A stretch of DNA of 64,000 bases from Pseudomonadota bacterium. GTDB taxonomy: Bacteria; Pseudomonadota; Gammaproteobacteria; Burkholderiales; Thiobacillaceae. A program made the translations under genes and the position numbers. The notes under the pieces are model-generated. The model worked only from the letters and a program-made list of their open reading frames with translations. It ran no database searches and was not told where the DNA came from. Every line of letters begins with the position of its first letter. Position 1 is the first letter of the stretch. Shown here one piece after another: positions 25,399 to 34,307 of this stretch. Where the stretch lies: NCBI GenBank assembly GCA_021848725.1, contig JAJZTS010000008.1:1-64000 (forward strand), given 5' to 3'.

Positions 25399-25847
25399 TC
25401 GCGTCCGAGCGCGGCTATAGCCTGATCGAAGTCGTCGGTGTTCTCGCAATCCTGGGAATACTGGCCGCGCTTGGGCTAGGCCGCTTCGGCGCTGGCGAAA
25501 CCTTCGCCGCACGCGGCTTTTCCGATCAGGCCGCCGCGCTCGTGCGCTACGGCCAGAAATTGGCCATCGCGAGGCACGGCAATGTCTTCGTCGCCCAGCA
25601 GGTCGACCGGCTGCAACTGTGTTTGTCCGCGGGCATTCCCTGTCCGGCGGGCCAGGGTGCGCCCGGCCCCGGCGGGGAAAGACCGTTCGAGGTGGCGGCG
25701 CCGGCGGACGTGCTGATCGCCGCCACGACCGCCAACTTTTCCTTCGATGCCAACGGCCGCCCGTCCGCGGCCAGCGTCTTCACCTTCACCGATTCCGGCG
25801 GCGCGACCACGCTGACGGTCGAGGCCGAAACCGGCTATGTCCATTAG
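25395..25847 (+). CDS. mshC: minor prepilin, MshC-like
   Basis: 150 residues with a GTG start overlapping the mshA stop (GTGA). Leader VIASERG, then Y8-SLIEVVGVLAILGILAAL: the mature N-terminal residue would be Tyr where Phe, Met, Leu or Ile is usual, but Glu5 is kept. One cysteine pair (Cys76, Cys82) forms a small loop in the head. Position directly after the major pilin and length match MshC, a pseudopilin-like priming or tip component. The paralogue label is from gene order; sequence alone only supports a type IV minor pilin. Confidence 0.8.
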   Translation: MIASERGYSLIEVVGVLAILGILAALGLGRFGAGETFAARGFSDQAAALVRYGQKLAIARHGNVFVAQQVDRLQLCLSAGIPCPAGQGAPGPGGERPFEVAAPADVLIAATTANFSFDANGRPSAASVFTFTDSGGATTLTVEAETGYVH

Positions 25848-26328
25848 GCGGCAAGGCGGCCGACCCGGGCGATACCAGCGTGGCATTTCGTTGATCGAGA
25901 TCATCGTCTTCATCATCGTGGTCGGTATCGCGGTGGCGGCCGTCACCGAGGTCTTCTCCACGGCCACGCGGGCCAATGCCGACCCCTTGCTGCGGCGCCA
26001 GGCCCTGGCGGTGGCCCAAGCGCTGATGGAGGAGATCAGTTACAAGGAATTCAGCAATCCGCCGAACGGTTTTACCGGACCTTACACGCCGGTCAATCGC
26101 GGTAAGTTCGACGATGTCATGGATTACAACGGTTTCGCCATGGACGGCATCGCCTATCTGGATGGCACGCCGATCCCTGGGCTCGGCCTGTATCGCGTTT
26201 TGGTCGCGGTGGCGCCCGCCGCCTTCGGCCCGGTGCCGACGCCGCAGGGCTGGAAGATTACGATCACGGTGACCGATCCCAGCGGTGAGGAGCTTGTGCT
26301 CGATGGCTATCGCGCGAACTACTATTAA
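25837..26328 (+). CDS. mshD: minor prepilin, MshD-like
   Basis: 163 residues, overlapping mshC by 11 bases. The basic leader (16 residues, ending QRG) is followed by ISLIEIIVFIIVVGIAVAAV with Glu5. The head includes MEEISYKEFSNPPNGFTGPY, a pattern known from MshD/PilV-like minor pilins, and ends WKITITVTDPSGEELVLDGYRANYY. No cysteines are seen. It probably joins the tip or initiation complex of the pilus. Assignment to mshD rests on the order A-C-D-O-P-Q. Confidence 0.85.
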   Translation: MSIRRQGGRPGRYQRGISLIEIIVFIIVVGIAVAAVTEVFSTATRANADPLLRRQALAVAQALMEEISYKEFSNPPNGFTGPYTPVNRGKFDDVMDYNGFAMDGIAYLDGTPIPGLGLYRVLVAVAPAAFGPVPTPQGWKITITVTDPSGEELVLDGYRANYY

Positions 26329-27154
26329 ACGCCCCGGTGGCGGTTTCAGCATGATCGAATTGATCGTGATCATGGCCGTCGTCGGGATTTTGTCCAGCAT
26401 GGTCGCCGCCTTCATGCTCGCCCCGATGCGGGGTTACCTCGATTCGACCCGGCGTGCGGTGCTGGTCGATATCGCCAATACGGCCCTGCAGCGCATGGCG
26501 CGCGATATCCGCTTGGCCTTGCCCAACAGCGTGCGGGTGCGGCAGGTGGCCGGCGTTTATTATCTGGAGTTCCTGATGATCGCCGAGGGCGGGCGCTACC
26601 GCGAGGAGACCGATCCGACGATCCCCGGCAGCGACAAGCTGGACTTCGCCAATGGCGCCGACGATACCTTCGATATCCTGGGACCTGCCCTCGACATGGC
26701 GGCGGGCGACCAGATCGTGCTCTACAACCTGGGCGTCGACGCCGAGACCGATGCCTATCTCGGCGGCAATCGCCGGGTCTATAGCGGGGCGGCCGGGCCG
26801 GTCGGCCAGATCCATTTCACCGCCACCGGCACGCCGTTCCGCTTCGAGCCGCCGGGCCGGCGGTTTTTCGTGGTGCGCACTCCGGTCAGCTACAGTTGCA
26901 ACCCGGCGACCGGCGAACTGCGCCGCTTCTCCGCCTATGCCATCGGCGGCAGCCAGCCGACCGATCCGGCCAGCCCCCCGTTGAATGGCGGCAACAGCCA
27001 TTTGCTGGCTACGAGCGTAACGGGCTGCAATTTTGCCTACGACAGCGGGGCCATTACCGGCAATCTCGGCCAAGTGACCTTATGGCTGCAGTTGACCAGC
27101 GAGGGGGAGTCGGTCAGCCTTTATCGCGAGATGGTGGTGAACAACAATGCCTAG
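26303..27154 (+). CDS. mshO: minor prepilin, MshO-like
   Basis: 283 residues, the largest minor pilin here. The leader ends GGG-14, followed by FSMIELIVIMAVVGILSSMV with Glu5. The head has a PilW/GspJ-like start (RRAVLVDIANTALQRMARDIR) and a later cysteine pair in YSCNPATGELRRF and TSVTGCNFAYD. I chose the ATG at 26303, which overlaps mshD by 26 bases and has AGGAG 11 bases before it. It is the GspJ-like tip subunit of the MSHA system by position and size. Confidence 0.86.
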   Translation: MAIARTTIKRPGGGFSMIELIVIMAVVGILSSMVAAFMLAPMRGYLDSTRRAVLVDIANTALQRMARDIRLALPNSVRVRQVAGVYYLEFLMIAEGGRYREETDPTIPGSDKLDFANGADDTFDILGPALDMAAGDQIVLYNLGVDAETDAYLGGNRRVYSGAAGPVGQIHFTATGTPFRFEPPGRRFFVVRTPVSYSCNPATGELRRFSAYAIGGSQPTDPASPPLNGGNSHLLATSVTGCNFAYDSGAITGNLGQVTLWLQLTSEGESVSLYREMVVNNNA

Positions 27155-27566
27155 CCTGGCCGATCGACAATGCGGTTTCGTGCTGCCGTCGGCGATTTTT
27201 CTGCTGGTCATCTTGAGCGGCTTGGCGGTGTACCTGGTCAGCGTCAGCCAATCGAATCTGGCGACGAGCGCATTGGAGCTCCAGGGCGAGCGGGCCTATT
27301 GGGCGGCCCAGGCCGGGGTGGAGGCGGGCATCTATCAAGCCGCGCATGGCGGCGGTTGTACGGCCAGCCAGAATATCGCGCTGGCTGCGGACTTCACCGT
27401 GACGGCGCAATGTGCGGCCACGCCGACCAAGGAGGGCGGCAAGACCGTCACCCTCTATCAACTGACCGGCATCGCCTGCAACGAACCGGTGGCCGGGGCC
27501 TGTCCCAATCCGGCGCCGAACCGGGTGGACTATGTCGAGCGCCAAGTCGCAGCGGTGTTCGAGTGA
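27147..27566 (+). CDS. mshP: prepilin-like protein, MshP-like
   Basis: 139 residues, overlapping mshO by 8 bases. The leader MPSLADRQCG precedes F11-VLPSAIFLLVILSGLAVYLV. Mature position 5 is Ser and not Glu, as in PilX/GspK-like subunits that sit at the very tip and do not need to pair with a preceding pilin. The head contains GERAYWAAQAGVEAGIYQA, typical of this class, and four or more cysteines. MshP is the expected product at this point in the locus. Confidence 0.85.
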   Translation: MPSLADRQCGFVLPSAIFLLVILSGLAVYLVSVSQSNLATSALELQGERAYWAAQAGVEAGIYQAAHGGGCTASQNIALAADFTVTAQCAATPTKEGGKTVTLYQLTGIACNEPVAGACPNPAPNRVDYVERQVAAVFE

Positions 27567-30067
27567 TGACGAATAGCATAAGGCGACACCTGAGAAACGC
27601 GTTGCTGGCCGCGTCGCTTATGCACGCGGCCTGGGTGCTAGCGGCGTGCTATCCCCTTTACGGCGGGGTCAACCTGATCCTGGCCAATGGCGAGTCGGGC
27701 ATGCGCATGAACGGCCTGGTGGTGCAAGATGTCGGCGGCCCCAATCGCGCGGTGAGCAGTTCGGCCGTGGTCGATACGGTCTATCCGACGCTGGGTCTGC
27801 TGCCGGGTTTCCCTGCCTATTGCGCCTCGGGCTGCCCCGACCGCGACAGCAATTCGGTGCCGCCGGGTGACTACAACACGGTGACCGTGAGCCGGCCCAC
27901 CACCTTCGACGGCGGCACCTACCGGATCAACAACCTGGTGATCCAGAACAACAAGACGGCGCGGTTCCATGCCGGCGACTACTACATCAAGAATTTCACC
28001 ATCGGCAACGGCATCACGATCACCCTCCTCAGCAGCCCGGTGATCTTCCATATCGGCACCACGATGAGCAGCGGCAACAACTACACCATCAACCGGGGCG
28101 GGACGCCGGACAGCTTGCGCGTATTGGTCTATCCGGGGGCCAGTGCGATCATCGGCGGTCAGGACAGCGCCGACAGCCAGATCGATTTCAGCGGCATTTT
28201 CTATACGCCGTACAGCAATACCCAGGTCACCTTCGGCAACAATGTCGATTTCGTCGGCGCCATGATCGGGGCCGGTACCGTTTCGCCCGGCAACGGCCGT
28301 TACTGGTCCGACGTCGCCACCGAGGCCGTGCTGCAGGGCCTGGGCGCTTGCATCGGCCAGCCGCCACCCTCGCTGCCCGGTGGCTTCAATGCGGTGGATG
28401 CCTGGGACGTGCCCCAGCCCCAGTCGGCCTCGGCCGGCAAGCTCTATAGCAAGATCGCCGGGGTGCCGTTCGACATCGATGTCATCGCCTTCAAAAGCGG
28501 CGGCACGGAAATCGACACCCAGTTTAATGGCGACGTGACCGTGGAGTTGCTGGATGCGCACGACAATAGCGGTGCGTTGGACGGCACGACGCGCTGCCGC
28601 CCCAGTTGGTCGCCGTTCCAATCGGCCGTGCTGACCATCATCCAGTCCGATAATGGCCGCAAGCAGATGAGCCTGACGCAAAGCAATGCCTGGAAGGAGG
28701 TGCGGGTGCGCATGACTTACGTCAAAGGCAGCCAGACCACCATCGCCTGCTCCAGCGACAACTTCGCCATCCGGCCCGCCGCGTTCAGCACGCTGACCGC
28801 CAACCTGGGCGGCCCGACGCTGCGGGCCGGCCACGATTTCACTTTGACGGCGACCGCCAGTGTCGGCGCGGGCTACAACGGCACGCCCTATGTGAACCCG
28901 AGCCTGGTGCAAGACCACAACAGCGCGACCGTCGCGGCCGGCGCTTTGGCCGGCGCGTTTCCGGTCGGCAACGGCACGACAGCGACCGGCACCTTCCAAT
29001 ACCACGACGTGGGTACGATCAAGTTCCTGGCGAATGCCGTCTACGATGAAAACTTCACCGCGGTCGATCAACTCAGCACGCCCAATCCCTCGCCCTTGCC
29101 ACCGGACGACTGCGTCCGGGGCAGCAGTTCCAACACCCTGAACAGCACCGGCCAATACGGCTGCAATATCGGCTTGGCCGCGCTGATGGGGCCGTTCGGC
29201 CGGTTCTACCCGGACCATTTCGCCTTGGCGGCGACGCTGACGCCGGCCTGCGCGGCCGGTGGCTTCACCTATATGGACGACCCGCATCTGGGCATCGCCC
29301 TCAACCTGTCCGCCCAAAGCCTGAGCAATGTGGTCTGCACCCGCTATACCGACGGCTATGGCTATCTCGGCAGTTTCGGCATCGTCGGCGACGACAACGG
29401 CGCGCTGGTCACCGTGGCCGGCCGCTTCAATCCCGCCTTGCCGGCCTTTCAATGGAGCCAGGGGGGGTATGCGGTGTCCGGCAGCACCTATCAATTCAAA
29501 CGCAACACCGTGCCGGATGGGCCTTACGATCTGTTCGCGCTCAAGGCCAGCATCGTCGGCGAGCCGGACGGCGTGACCTTTGTCGGCGGTTCCAGCAGCG
29601 CGCTCAGCAACGTCACCAAGCTGCGCTTCGGCCGGCTGCGCATGAGCAATACCAACGGCGCCGCCGTGCTGGCCTTGCCGGTGCCGACGGCGGCCCAGTA
29701 TTGGGACGGCCTGGGTTTTGTCACCAATACGCTGGACGGTTGCAGCGTGTTGCCGGCGCCGACGCTCACGTTTTACGGCCAAACATCGGATAATCAACTG
29801 AGCACGGGCGAGACCTCGGCCAGCTATGCCAACTCGCCCGTGCTCGCGGGCGTGTCGGGGCTGCAGTTGTCGGCGCCGGGCATCGACAACTACGGTTATG
29901 TCGATGTCGGCGTCGATCTGGCGACCCTGCCCTGGTTGCGCTACAACTGGGACGGGGTCGACCAGGGCACGGACGGTTATCTGCTTGACGATAATCCGCA
30001 AAGCCGCGCGACCTTCGGCCGCCGAACGGCGGCCGAGCGCATCATCATTCGACGGGAGCGATATTGA
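27566..30067 (+). CDS. mshQ: MshQ-like large surface protein (DUF6701 type)
   Basis: 833 residues, starting at an ATG that shares one base with the mshP stop. An N-terminal signal (about 1-27, ending VLAA-C28) could be cut by signal peptidase I or, less likely, II. The protein is beta-rich, with low charge and many Gly, Asn and Thr. The N-terminal third (NTVTVSRPTTFDGGTYRINN and onward) looks like a beta-helix or polymer-forming segment. The C-terminal half, with GRFYPDHF and the final YNWDGVDQGTDGYLLDDNPQSRATFG, matches the DUF6701 end seen in MshQ. It is probably the pilus-tip adhesin. Confidence 0.88.
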   Translation: MTNSIRRHLRNALLAASLMHAAWVLAACYPLYGGVNLILANGESGMRMNGLVVQDVGGPNRAVSSSAVVDTVYPTLGLLPGFPAYCASGCPDRDSNSVPPGDYNTVTVSRPTTFDGGTYRINNLVIQNNKTARFHAGDYYIKNFTIGNGITITLLSSPVIFHIGTTMSSGNNYTINRGGTPDSLRVLVYPGASAIIGGQDSADSQIDFSGIFYTPYSNTQVTFGNNVDFVGAMIGAGTVSPGNGRYWSDVATEAVLQGLGACIGQPPPSLPGGFNAVDAWDVPQPQSASAGKLYSKIAGVPFDIDVIAFKSGGTEIDTQFNGDVTVELLDAHDNSGALDGTTRCRPSWSPFQSAVLTIIQSDNGRKQMSLTQSNAWKEVRVRMTYVKGSQTTIACSSDNFAIRPAAFSTLTANLGGPTLRAGHDFTLTATASVGAGYNGTPYVNPSLVQDHNSATVAAGALAGAFPVGNGTTATGTFQYHDVGTIKFLANAVYDENFTAVDQLSTPNPSPLPPDDCVRGSSSNTLNSTGQYGCNIGLAALMGPFGRFYPDHFALAATLTPACAAGGFTYMDDPHLGIALNLSAQSLSNVVCTRYTDGYGYLGSFGIVGDDNGALVTVAGRFNPALPAFQWSQGGYAVSGSTYQFKRNTVPDGPYDLFALKASIVGEPDGVTFVGGSSSALSNVTKLRFGRLRMSNTNGAAVLALPVPTAAQYWDGLGFVTNTLDGCSVLPAPTLTFYGQTSDNQLSTGETSASYANSPVLAGVSGLQLSAPGIDNYGYVDVGVDLATLPWLRYNWDGVDQGTDGYLLDDNPQSRATFGRRTAAERIIIRRERY

Positions 30068-31029
30068 GTTTCAGCCTGACACAGGCCTTTGGCGGCGCGG
30101 CGTGGCATCTCCGGCCGGGCTGGCCGTTCAAGTTCGGCGGCGCCAAGAACGGCGCGCTCGCCGTGCTCAGCGCCTGCCCCGGCGGCATCGCCGCCGTGCG
30201 GCTCGAGCGGACGGGCCTCAAATTCCGGGTCGCGACATTCGCCTTGCAGGAGGCGCCGGTGGTCACGGCCGGCATGTTGTCGCACCTGGCCGGCGAGGCG
30301 GGGCTGAAAAAAACGCCGCTGATTGCGTTGCTGCCGCCCGAAAGCTATCAGCTGTTGCTGCTGGAGACCCCCGTCGTGCCGGACGACGAATTGGCCAGCG
30401 CGGTGCGCTGGAAGATCAAAGACATGATCGACTATCACATCGACGAGGCGGTGTTCGAGCTGCTCAAGCTGCCGGGCGGCGGCGGGCGGCCGTCCTCTCT
30501 CTACGCGGTGACGGCGCCGGCCCAGGCGATCCGGGAGTTGCTGGCGCTGTATCGGGAGAGCGGCCTGGCCATCGAGGTGATCGACGTCGAGGAGACCGCC
30601 CAGCGCAATATCGCCGCCAAGCTGGAACCGCCGGGCCATGCCGTCGGTCTGTTGCACGTGTTCGGCGAACGCGCTTTGTTGACCTTCACCTATGCCGGCG
30701 AGCTGGTCTTGGCCCGACGCATCGACCTGCGCGGCGTTCCGGCCGCCGAGGTAACGGACCGTCTGGCGCTGGAGACGCAGCGCTCGATCGATTATTTCGA
30801 CCGCCAGTTTCATGTCCTACCCCTGGCCAGGCTGTATCTGGCCCCGATGGCCGATGGCGATGCCTTGTACCGGCAATTGCTCGCACAACTGACGCTGCCG
30901 GTCGAACGCCTGGACCTGGGGCTGATTTTCGATTTCGCCGACCATGCCGAACTGCAAGGGCCGGCCACCCAGGCCCGGGTGTTGCATGCCCTCGGCGCGG
31001 CCATGCGCGAGCGGAAGGCGGCGGCATGA
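30064..31029 (+). CDS. mshI: MSHA biogenesis protein MshI (PilM-like)
   Basis: 321 residues with a TTG start that overlaps the mshQ stop (TTGA); GGGAG five bases upstream supports it. It is a PilM/actin-fold pseudo-ATPase: LIALLPPESYQLLLLETP, DELASAVRWKIKDMIDYHIDEA and AQAIRELLALYRESGL are typical of the PilM/MshI family. The C-terminal part (QRSIDYFDRQFH...) matches the second half of MshI. It docks the alignment complex at the cytoplasmic face and should bind the N-terminal peptide of the next gene product. Confidence 0.9.
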   Translation: MSFSLTQAFGGAAWHLRPGWPFKFGGAKNGALAVLSACPGGIAAVRLERTGLKFRVATFALQEAPVVTAGMLSHLAGEAGLKKTPLIALLPPESYQLLLLETPVVPDDELASAVRWKIKDMIDYHIDEAVFELLKLPGGGGRPSSLYAVTAPAQAIRELLALYRESGLAIEVIDVEETAQRNIAAKLEPPGHAVGLLHVFGERALLTFTYAGELVLARRIDLRGVPAAEVTDRLALETQRSIDYFDRQFHVLPLARLYLAPMADGDALYRQLLAQLTLPVERLDLGLIFDFADHAELQGPATQARVLHALGAAMRERKAAA

Positions 31030-31661
31030 GTCAGCAAATCAACCTGTACCAAGCGGAGTTCCGCCAGCAGGGGGCCTATTTTCCGACCAAGGGCATCCTG
31101 CGCGCGATTCTGCTCTGGCTGACCGGTCTGGCGCTGATCTACGGCCATGGCGCCTGGCAGTTGCGCGGTACGGACGAAGACATGGCCCAGTTGGAACGCC
31201 GCATGCAATTGATCGAGAAATGGGCCGAGTTCCATCGTCCGCCGCATGTCAGCGACAAGGCCGCCGACGAATTGGCCCGGCAGGCCGATGCGGTCGAGGC
31301 CGAGTTGCGCCTGTTGAACGACGCGATCGCGGCGATCGAGAGCGGCGCCCTCGGCGCGGACCATGGCTATGCCGCCTATTTCCAGGCCCTCGCCGAAACC
31401 CGGGTGCCGAACGTCTGGCTGACCGGGTTTCAATTCGGGCCGCGCGGCGAATTCCTCGGCCTGTCCGGCCGCGCCCTTGATAGCGAGGGGCCGGCCCGTT
31501 TTGTCCAGAGCCTGCGCGCACAGCCCTTGTTCCAGGGCTTGCAGTTGTCGTACATGCAGATCGCCAAGGACGACCAGGGCCGCTATCTCGAATTTTCCCT
31601 GCAGTCGCAGGCCGCGCCAGCGGCCACGCCAGCGCCCGTGTCCACGGGGGCGCGGCCATGA
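31026..31661 (+). CDS. PilN-like MSHA alignment protein (second MshI-type subunit)
   Basis: 211 residues. The first seven residues MSQQINL(Y) are the PilN-type peptide that binds PilM. One membrane helix lies at about 27-44, followed by a periplasmic coiled coil (EDMAQLERRMQLIEKW...) and a ferredoxin-like domain (WLTGFQFGPRGEFLGLSGRAL). It overlaps both neighbours as ATGA. In some MSHA loci it is annotated as MshI2 or only as a PilN-domain protein, so I give no symbol. Its role is to link the cytoplasmic platform to MshJ and MshK. Confidence 0.88.
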   Translation: MSQQINLYQAEFRQQGAYFPTKGILRAILLWLTGLALIYGHGAWQLRGTDEDMAQLERRMQLIEKWAEFHRPPHVSDKAADELARQADAVEAELRLLNDAIAAIESGALGADHGYAAYFQALAETRVPNVWLTGFQFGPRGEFLGLSGRALDSEGPARFVQSLRAQPLFQGLQLSYMQIAKDDQGRYLEFSLQSQAAPAATPAPVSTGARP

Positions 31662-32296
31662 GCGCCTGGACCAAGCTGGCCGCCAAGGTCGACACGCGCT
31701 CGATGAGCGAGCGGGTGACCCTGTTCATCGTGCTGCTGGTCGTGCTCTATGGCGCCGCCGACCTGTTCCTGTTCACGCCGCAGGCGCGCGAACTGAAACG
31801 GACCGAAATGAAGATGGCGGATTACCGGCGCCGCATCACCTTCAGCGAGAGCCTGCTCAGCCAGGCCATGGTCCGGACCGATCCGGTCGCCCTGGCGCAG
31901 GAACGCCTGGCGGCGGCGCAGAAGGGCCTGGCAGAACGCAGCAAGGCGATGGATGGTTTGTCCAATCGGCTGATCCCGCCGCAGCGAATGACTTGGGTGC
32001 TGGAGGAGCTGTCGCGGCAGCAGCCGGGCCTGAAATTGGTCAGCCTGAAGACGCTCGATACCGAGGTGGCCGGCGCCCCGAGCACGGTCCAGCTCGGCAG
32101 TCTGTACCGGCATGGCGTCGAATTGGTGCTGGAGGGCAGCTATGCCGCCTTCGCCGCCTATCTGGAGCGGATCGAGCGCATGCCCTATCGCGTGTATTGG
32201 GGCAGCCTGACGCTCGATGCCATGGCCTATCCCAAGCTGACATTGAAGCTCACCCTCTACACCTTGAGCCAGGACCGGGTATGTCTCGCCATCTGA
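31658..32296 (+). CDS. mshJ: MSHA biogenesis protein MshJ (PilO-like)
   Basis: 212 residues. A short cytoplasmic start (MSAWTKLAAKVDTRSMSERV) is followed by one membrane helix (about 21-40), a periplasmic coiled coil (ARELKRTEMKMADYRRR...) and a ferredoxin-like domain (HGVELVLEGSYAAFAAYLER). This is the PilO/GspM architecture, as expected for MshJ, which pairs with the PilN-like protein. The overlap with the upstream gene is ATGA; the downstream overlap with mshK is 16 bases. The C-terminus ends in Cys-Leu-Ala-Ile. Confidence 0.9.
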   Translation: MSAWTKLAAKVDTRSMSERVTLFIVLLVVLYGAADLFLFTPQARELKRTEMKMADYRRRITFSESLLSQAMVRTDPVALAQERLAAAQKGLAERSKAMDGLSNRLIPPQRMTWVLEELSRQQPGLKLVSLKTLDTEVAGAPSTVQLGSLYRHGVELVLEGSYAAFAAYLERIERMPYRVYWGSLTLDAMAYPKLTLKLTLYTLSQDRVCLAI

Positions 32297-32637
32297 TTGC
32301 GGCCTTGGCAGCTGTGGCCTTATCCGGTTACGCTGTGGCCGATGCGTTCGACCCGACGCGGCCGCCGGCCGGCTACTACCAGGCCAGGCCAGGCGATCCG
32401 GCGGCACAGCCGCAGTCGGTGGTGACCAGCGTGGTCCTGCATCCAGACCGAGCCTATGCCCTGGTCGGCGGCCGCGTGGTCAAGGTCGGCGATGTATTGG
32501 ATGAGGGGCGCGTCATCAAGATCGATCAAAATGGCATCTGGCTCAAGACCAGCCACGGTATCGAGCAGATCAAGCTGCTGCCCGGCGTGAGCAAGCGGCC
32601 GGCTTCGGCACAGAAGAGCAAACTGAGAGCGCAATGA
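32281..32637 (+). CDS. mshK: MSHA biogenesis protein MshK (PilP-like)
   Basis: 118 residues. A signal peptide (about 1-20, cleaved near AVA-DAF) precedes FDPTRPP and a small beta-domain (VTSVVLHPDRAYALVGGRVVKVGD, then IWLKTSHGIEQIKLLP), ending in a Lys-rich tail. That is the PilP/GspC homology-region fold that contacts the secretin. I placed the start at ATG 32281, inside the end of mshJ. The stop overlaps mshL as ATGA. Small size and position between J and L make MshK clear. Confidence 0.9.
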   Translation: MSRHLIAALAAVALSGYAVADAFDPTRPPAGYYQARPGDPAAQPQSVVTSVVLHPDRAYALVGGRVVKVGDVLDEGRVIKIDQNGIWLKTSHGIEQIKLLPGVSKRPASAQKSKLRAQ

Positions 32638-34292
32638 CAACGAGGCCGAACGTCCTATCCGGCAGGCGGCGATGGTTTCTTTTCGGCATGGGCCTGTTGC
32701 TGCTGGCCGGCTGTGCCCAGGTGCGGGAGCCGTCCGCGGTCAACGCCATCCAGCAGGAAATGAAAGGCGCGGCGCAAGCGGCCAAGCCCGAACGGTTGCC
32801 GGCGGCGGTCGAGACGGCGCTGCTGCCCGATGCCACCCTGACCTTGCCCAAGGAGGCGGCCCAGCCCTTGGAGCCGCGGTTCGACCTGGCGGTGAACAAT
32901 GCCCCGGCCGCGGAGCTGTTCATGGGCATCGTTTCCGGCACCCGCTACAGCATGATCCTCAACCCCCAGGTCGCCGGCACGATCAGCGTCAATCTCAAGA
33001 ACGTCACTGTGGCCGAGGCCATGGCGGCGATCCGCGAACAGTATGGCTACGACTACCGGATCGACGGCACGCGCATCTTCGTCCAGCCGTTGACGCTGCA
33101 GACCCGGTTCTACGCTATTTCCTATCTGCCCGGCCAGCGCCAGGGAAGCTCCGAGATGCGGGTGAGTTCGTCCGTGTTGACCAGTAGCCCGGGCGCGACC
33201 GCAACGGGCGCCGGCAGCGCCAATGTCGGCGGCAGCACCACCAGCATCGATACCAGCCGCCTGAGCACCCAATTGCAGACCAACTTCTGGGGCGAATTGC
33301 AATCGTCGATCGGCCTGTTGATCGGTTGTAACGCCAGCGGCAGTGCGGCCACGGCCACGGTGAGCTGTCCGGAAGGGCGCAGCATCGTGAGCAGCCCGGC
33401 GACCGGCCTGCTCGCCGTGCGCGCCTTTCCCGCCGAGCACCGCCTGGTGGCCGACTACCTGCGGGCGGCCCAGTTGACGGTCGATCGCCAGGTCATGATC
33501 GAGGCCAAGATCATCGAGGTGAGCCTGAACGAAGACGCCCAGGCCGGCATCAACTGGAGCTATGCCGCCGGCAGCTTCAGCCTCAAGAAGGGCGACAAGC
33601 TGCCGCCGGCCAATACCCGCTCGCCCAGCGGCAACTTCACGCTGGGCCTGATCAGCGGCGGTTTCGAGGCCGTGATGAGTTTCCTGGAGACCCAGGGCGC
33701 CGTGCATGTGCTGTCCAGTCCGCGTATTTCGGCCATCAATAATCAAAAGGCCGTGCTCAAGGTGGGCACCGACGAGTTCTTCGTCACCGGCGTCAGCACC
33801 ACCACCACGACCGGCACCGCGACCACGACGACGCCGACCGTGATCCTGTCGCCGTTCTTCTCCGGCATCTCGCTCGACATCACGCCGCAGATCGACGACC
33901 AGGACAACATCATCCTGCACGTCCACCCGTCGGTGACCTCGGTGTCCGAGGTGACCAAGCAGATCACCTTGTACGGCCAGGCCTCCAGCCTGCCGCTGGC
34001 GTCGAGCAACGTGTCGGAGACCGACAGCATCGTGCGCCTGAAGGATGGCCAGATCGCGGCGATCGGCGGCTTGATGAAACGCGAGTCGCACGGCGACAGC
34101 GCCAAGACGCCGGGCCTGGGCGACATGCCGGTCGGCAACCTGTTGTTCAAGAACACCAGCGCCAGCCGGCTCAAGAGCGAGCTGGTCATCCTGCTCAAGC
34201 CGACCATCATCCGCAACGCCAGCGATTGGGTGGATAATGCACGGGAGGTGGAGGAGCGCATCGATCAGATGGTGGTGAAGCCGAAACCCTAG
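32634..34292 (+). CDS. mshL: MSHA secretin MshL
   Basis: 552 residues. Lipobox LLAGC puts the lipidated cysteine at 27. The order is a short linker, an STN/N-domain (RFDLAVNNAPAAELFMGI, AGTISVNLKNVTVAEAM), a Ser/Thr-rich stretch (about 180-215), a second N-domain, and the secretin channel (about 300-540, with VLSSPRISAINNQKAVLKVG and RLKDGQIAAIGGLMKRES). It forms the outer membrane gate for the pilus. No pilotin gene is nearby; the lipid anchor probably serves for self-targeting. An 8-residue Thr-rich run (near 390) lies in the gate region. Confidence 0.94.
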   Translation: MTTRPNVLSGRRRWFLFGMGLLLLAGCAQVREPSAVNAIQQEMKGAAQAAKPERLPAAVETALLPDATLTLPKEAAQPLEPRFDLAVNNAPAAELFMGIVSGTRYSMILNPQVAGTISVNLKNVTVAEAMAAIREQYGYDYRIDGTRIFVQPLTLQTRFYAISYLPGQRQGSSEMRVSSSVLTSSPGATATGAGSANVGGSTTSIDTSRLSTQLQTNFWGELQSSIGLLIGCNASGSAATATVSCPEGRSIVSSPATGLLAVRAFPAEHRLVADYLRAAQLTVDRQVMIEAKIIEVSLNEDAQAGINWSYAAGSFSLKKGDKLPPANTRSPSGNFTLGLISGGFEAVMSFLETQGAVHVLSSPRISAINNQKAVLKVGTDEFFVTGVSTTTTTGTATTTTPTVILSPFFSGISLDITPQIDDQDNIILHVHPSVTSVSEVTKQITLYGQASSLPLASSNVSETDSIVRLKDGQIAAIGGLMKRESHGDSAKTPGLGDMPVGNLLFKNTSASRLKSELVILLKPTIIRNASDWVDNAREVEERIDQMVVKPKP

Positions 34293-34307
34293 GAAAGCGC
34301 GTTCCCA

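Noticed and set aside
27638-30001. 787-codon open frame antisense to mshQ
   Set aside because: GC-rich codon bias leaves the opposite strand open; the product is a low-complexity string of Arg, Gly, Val and His with no domains, while the plus strand encodes a recognisable MshQ.
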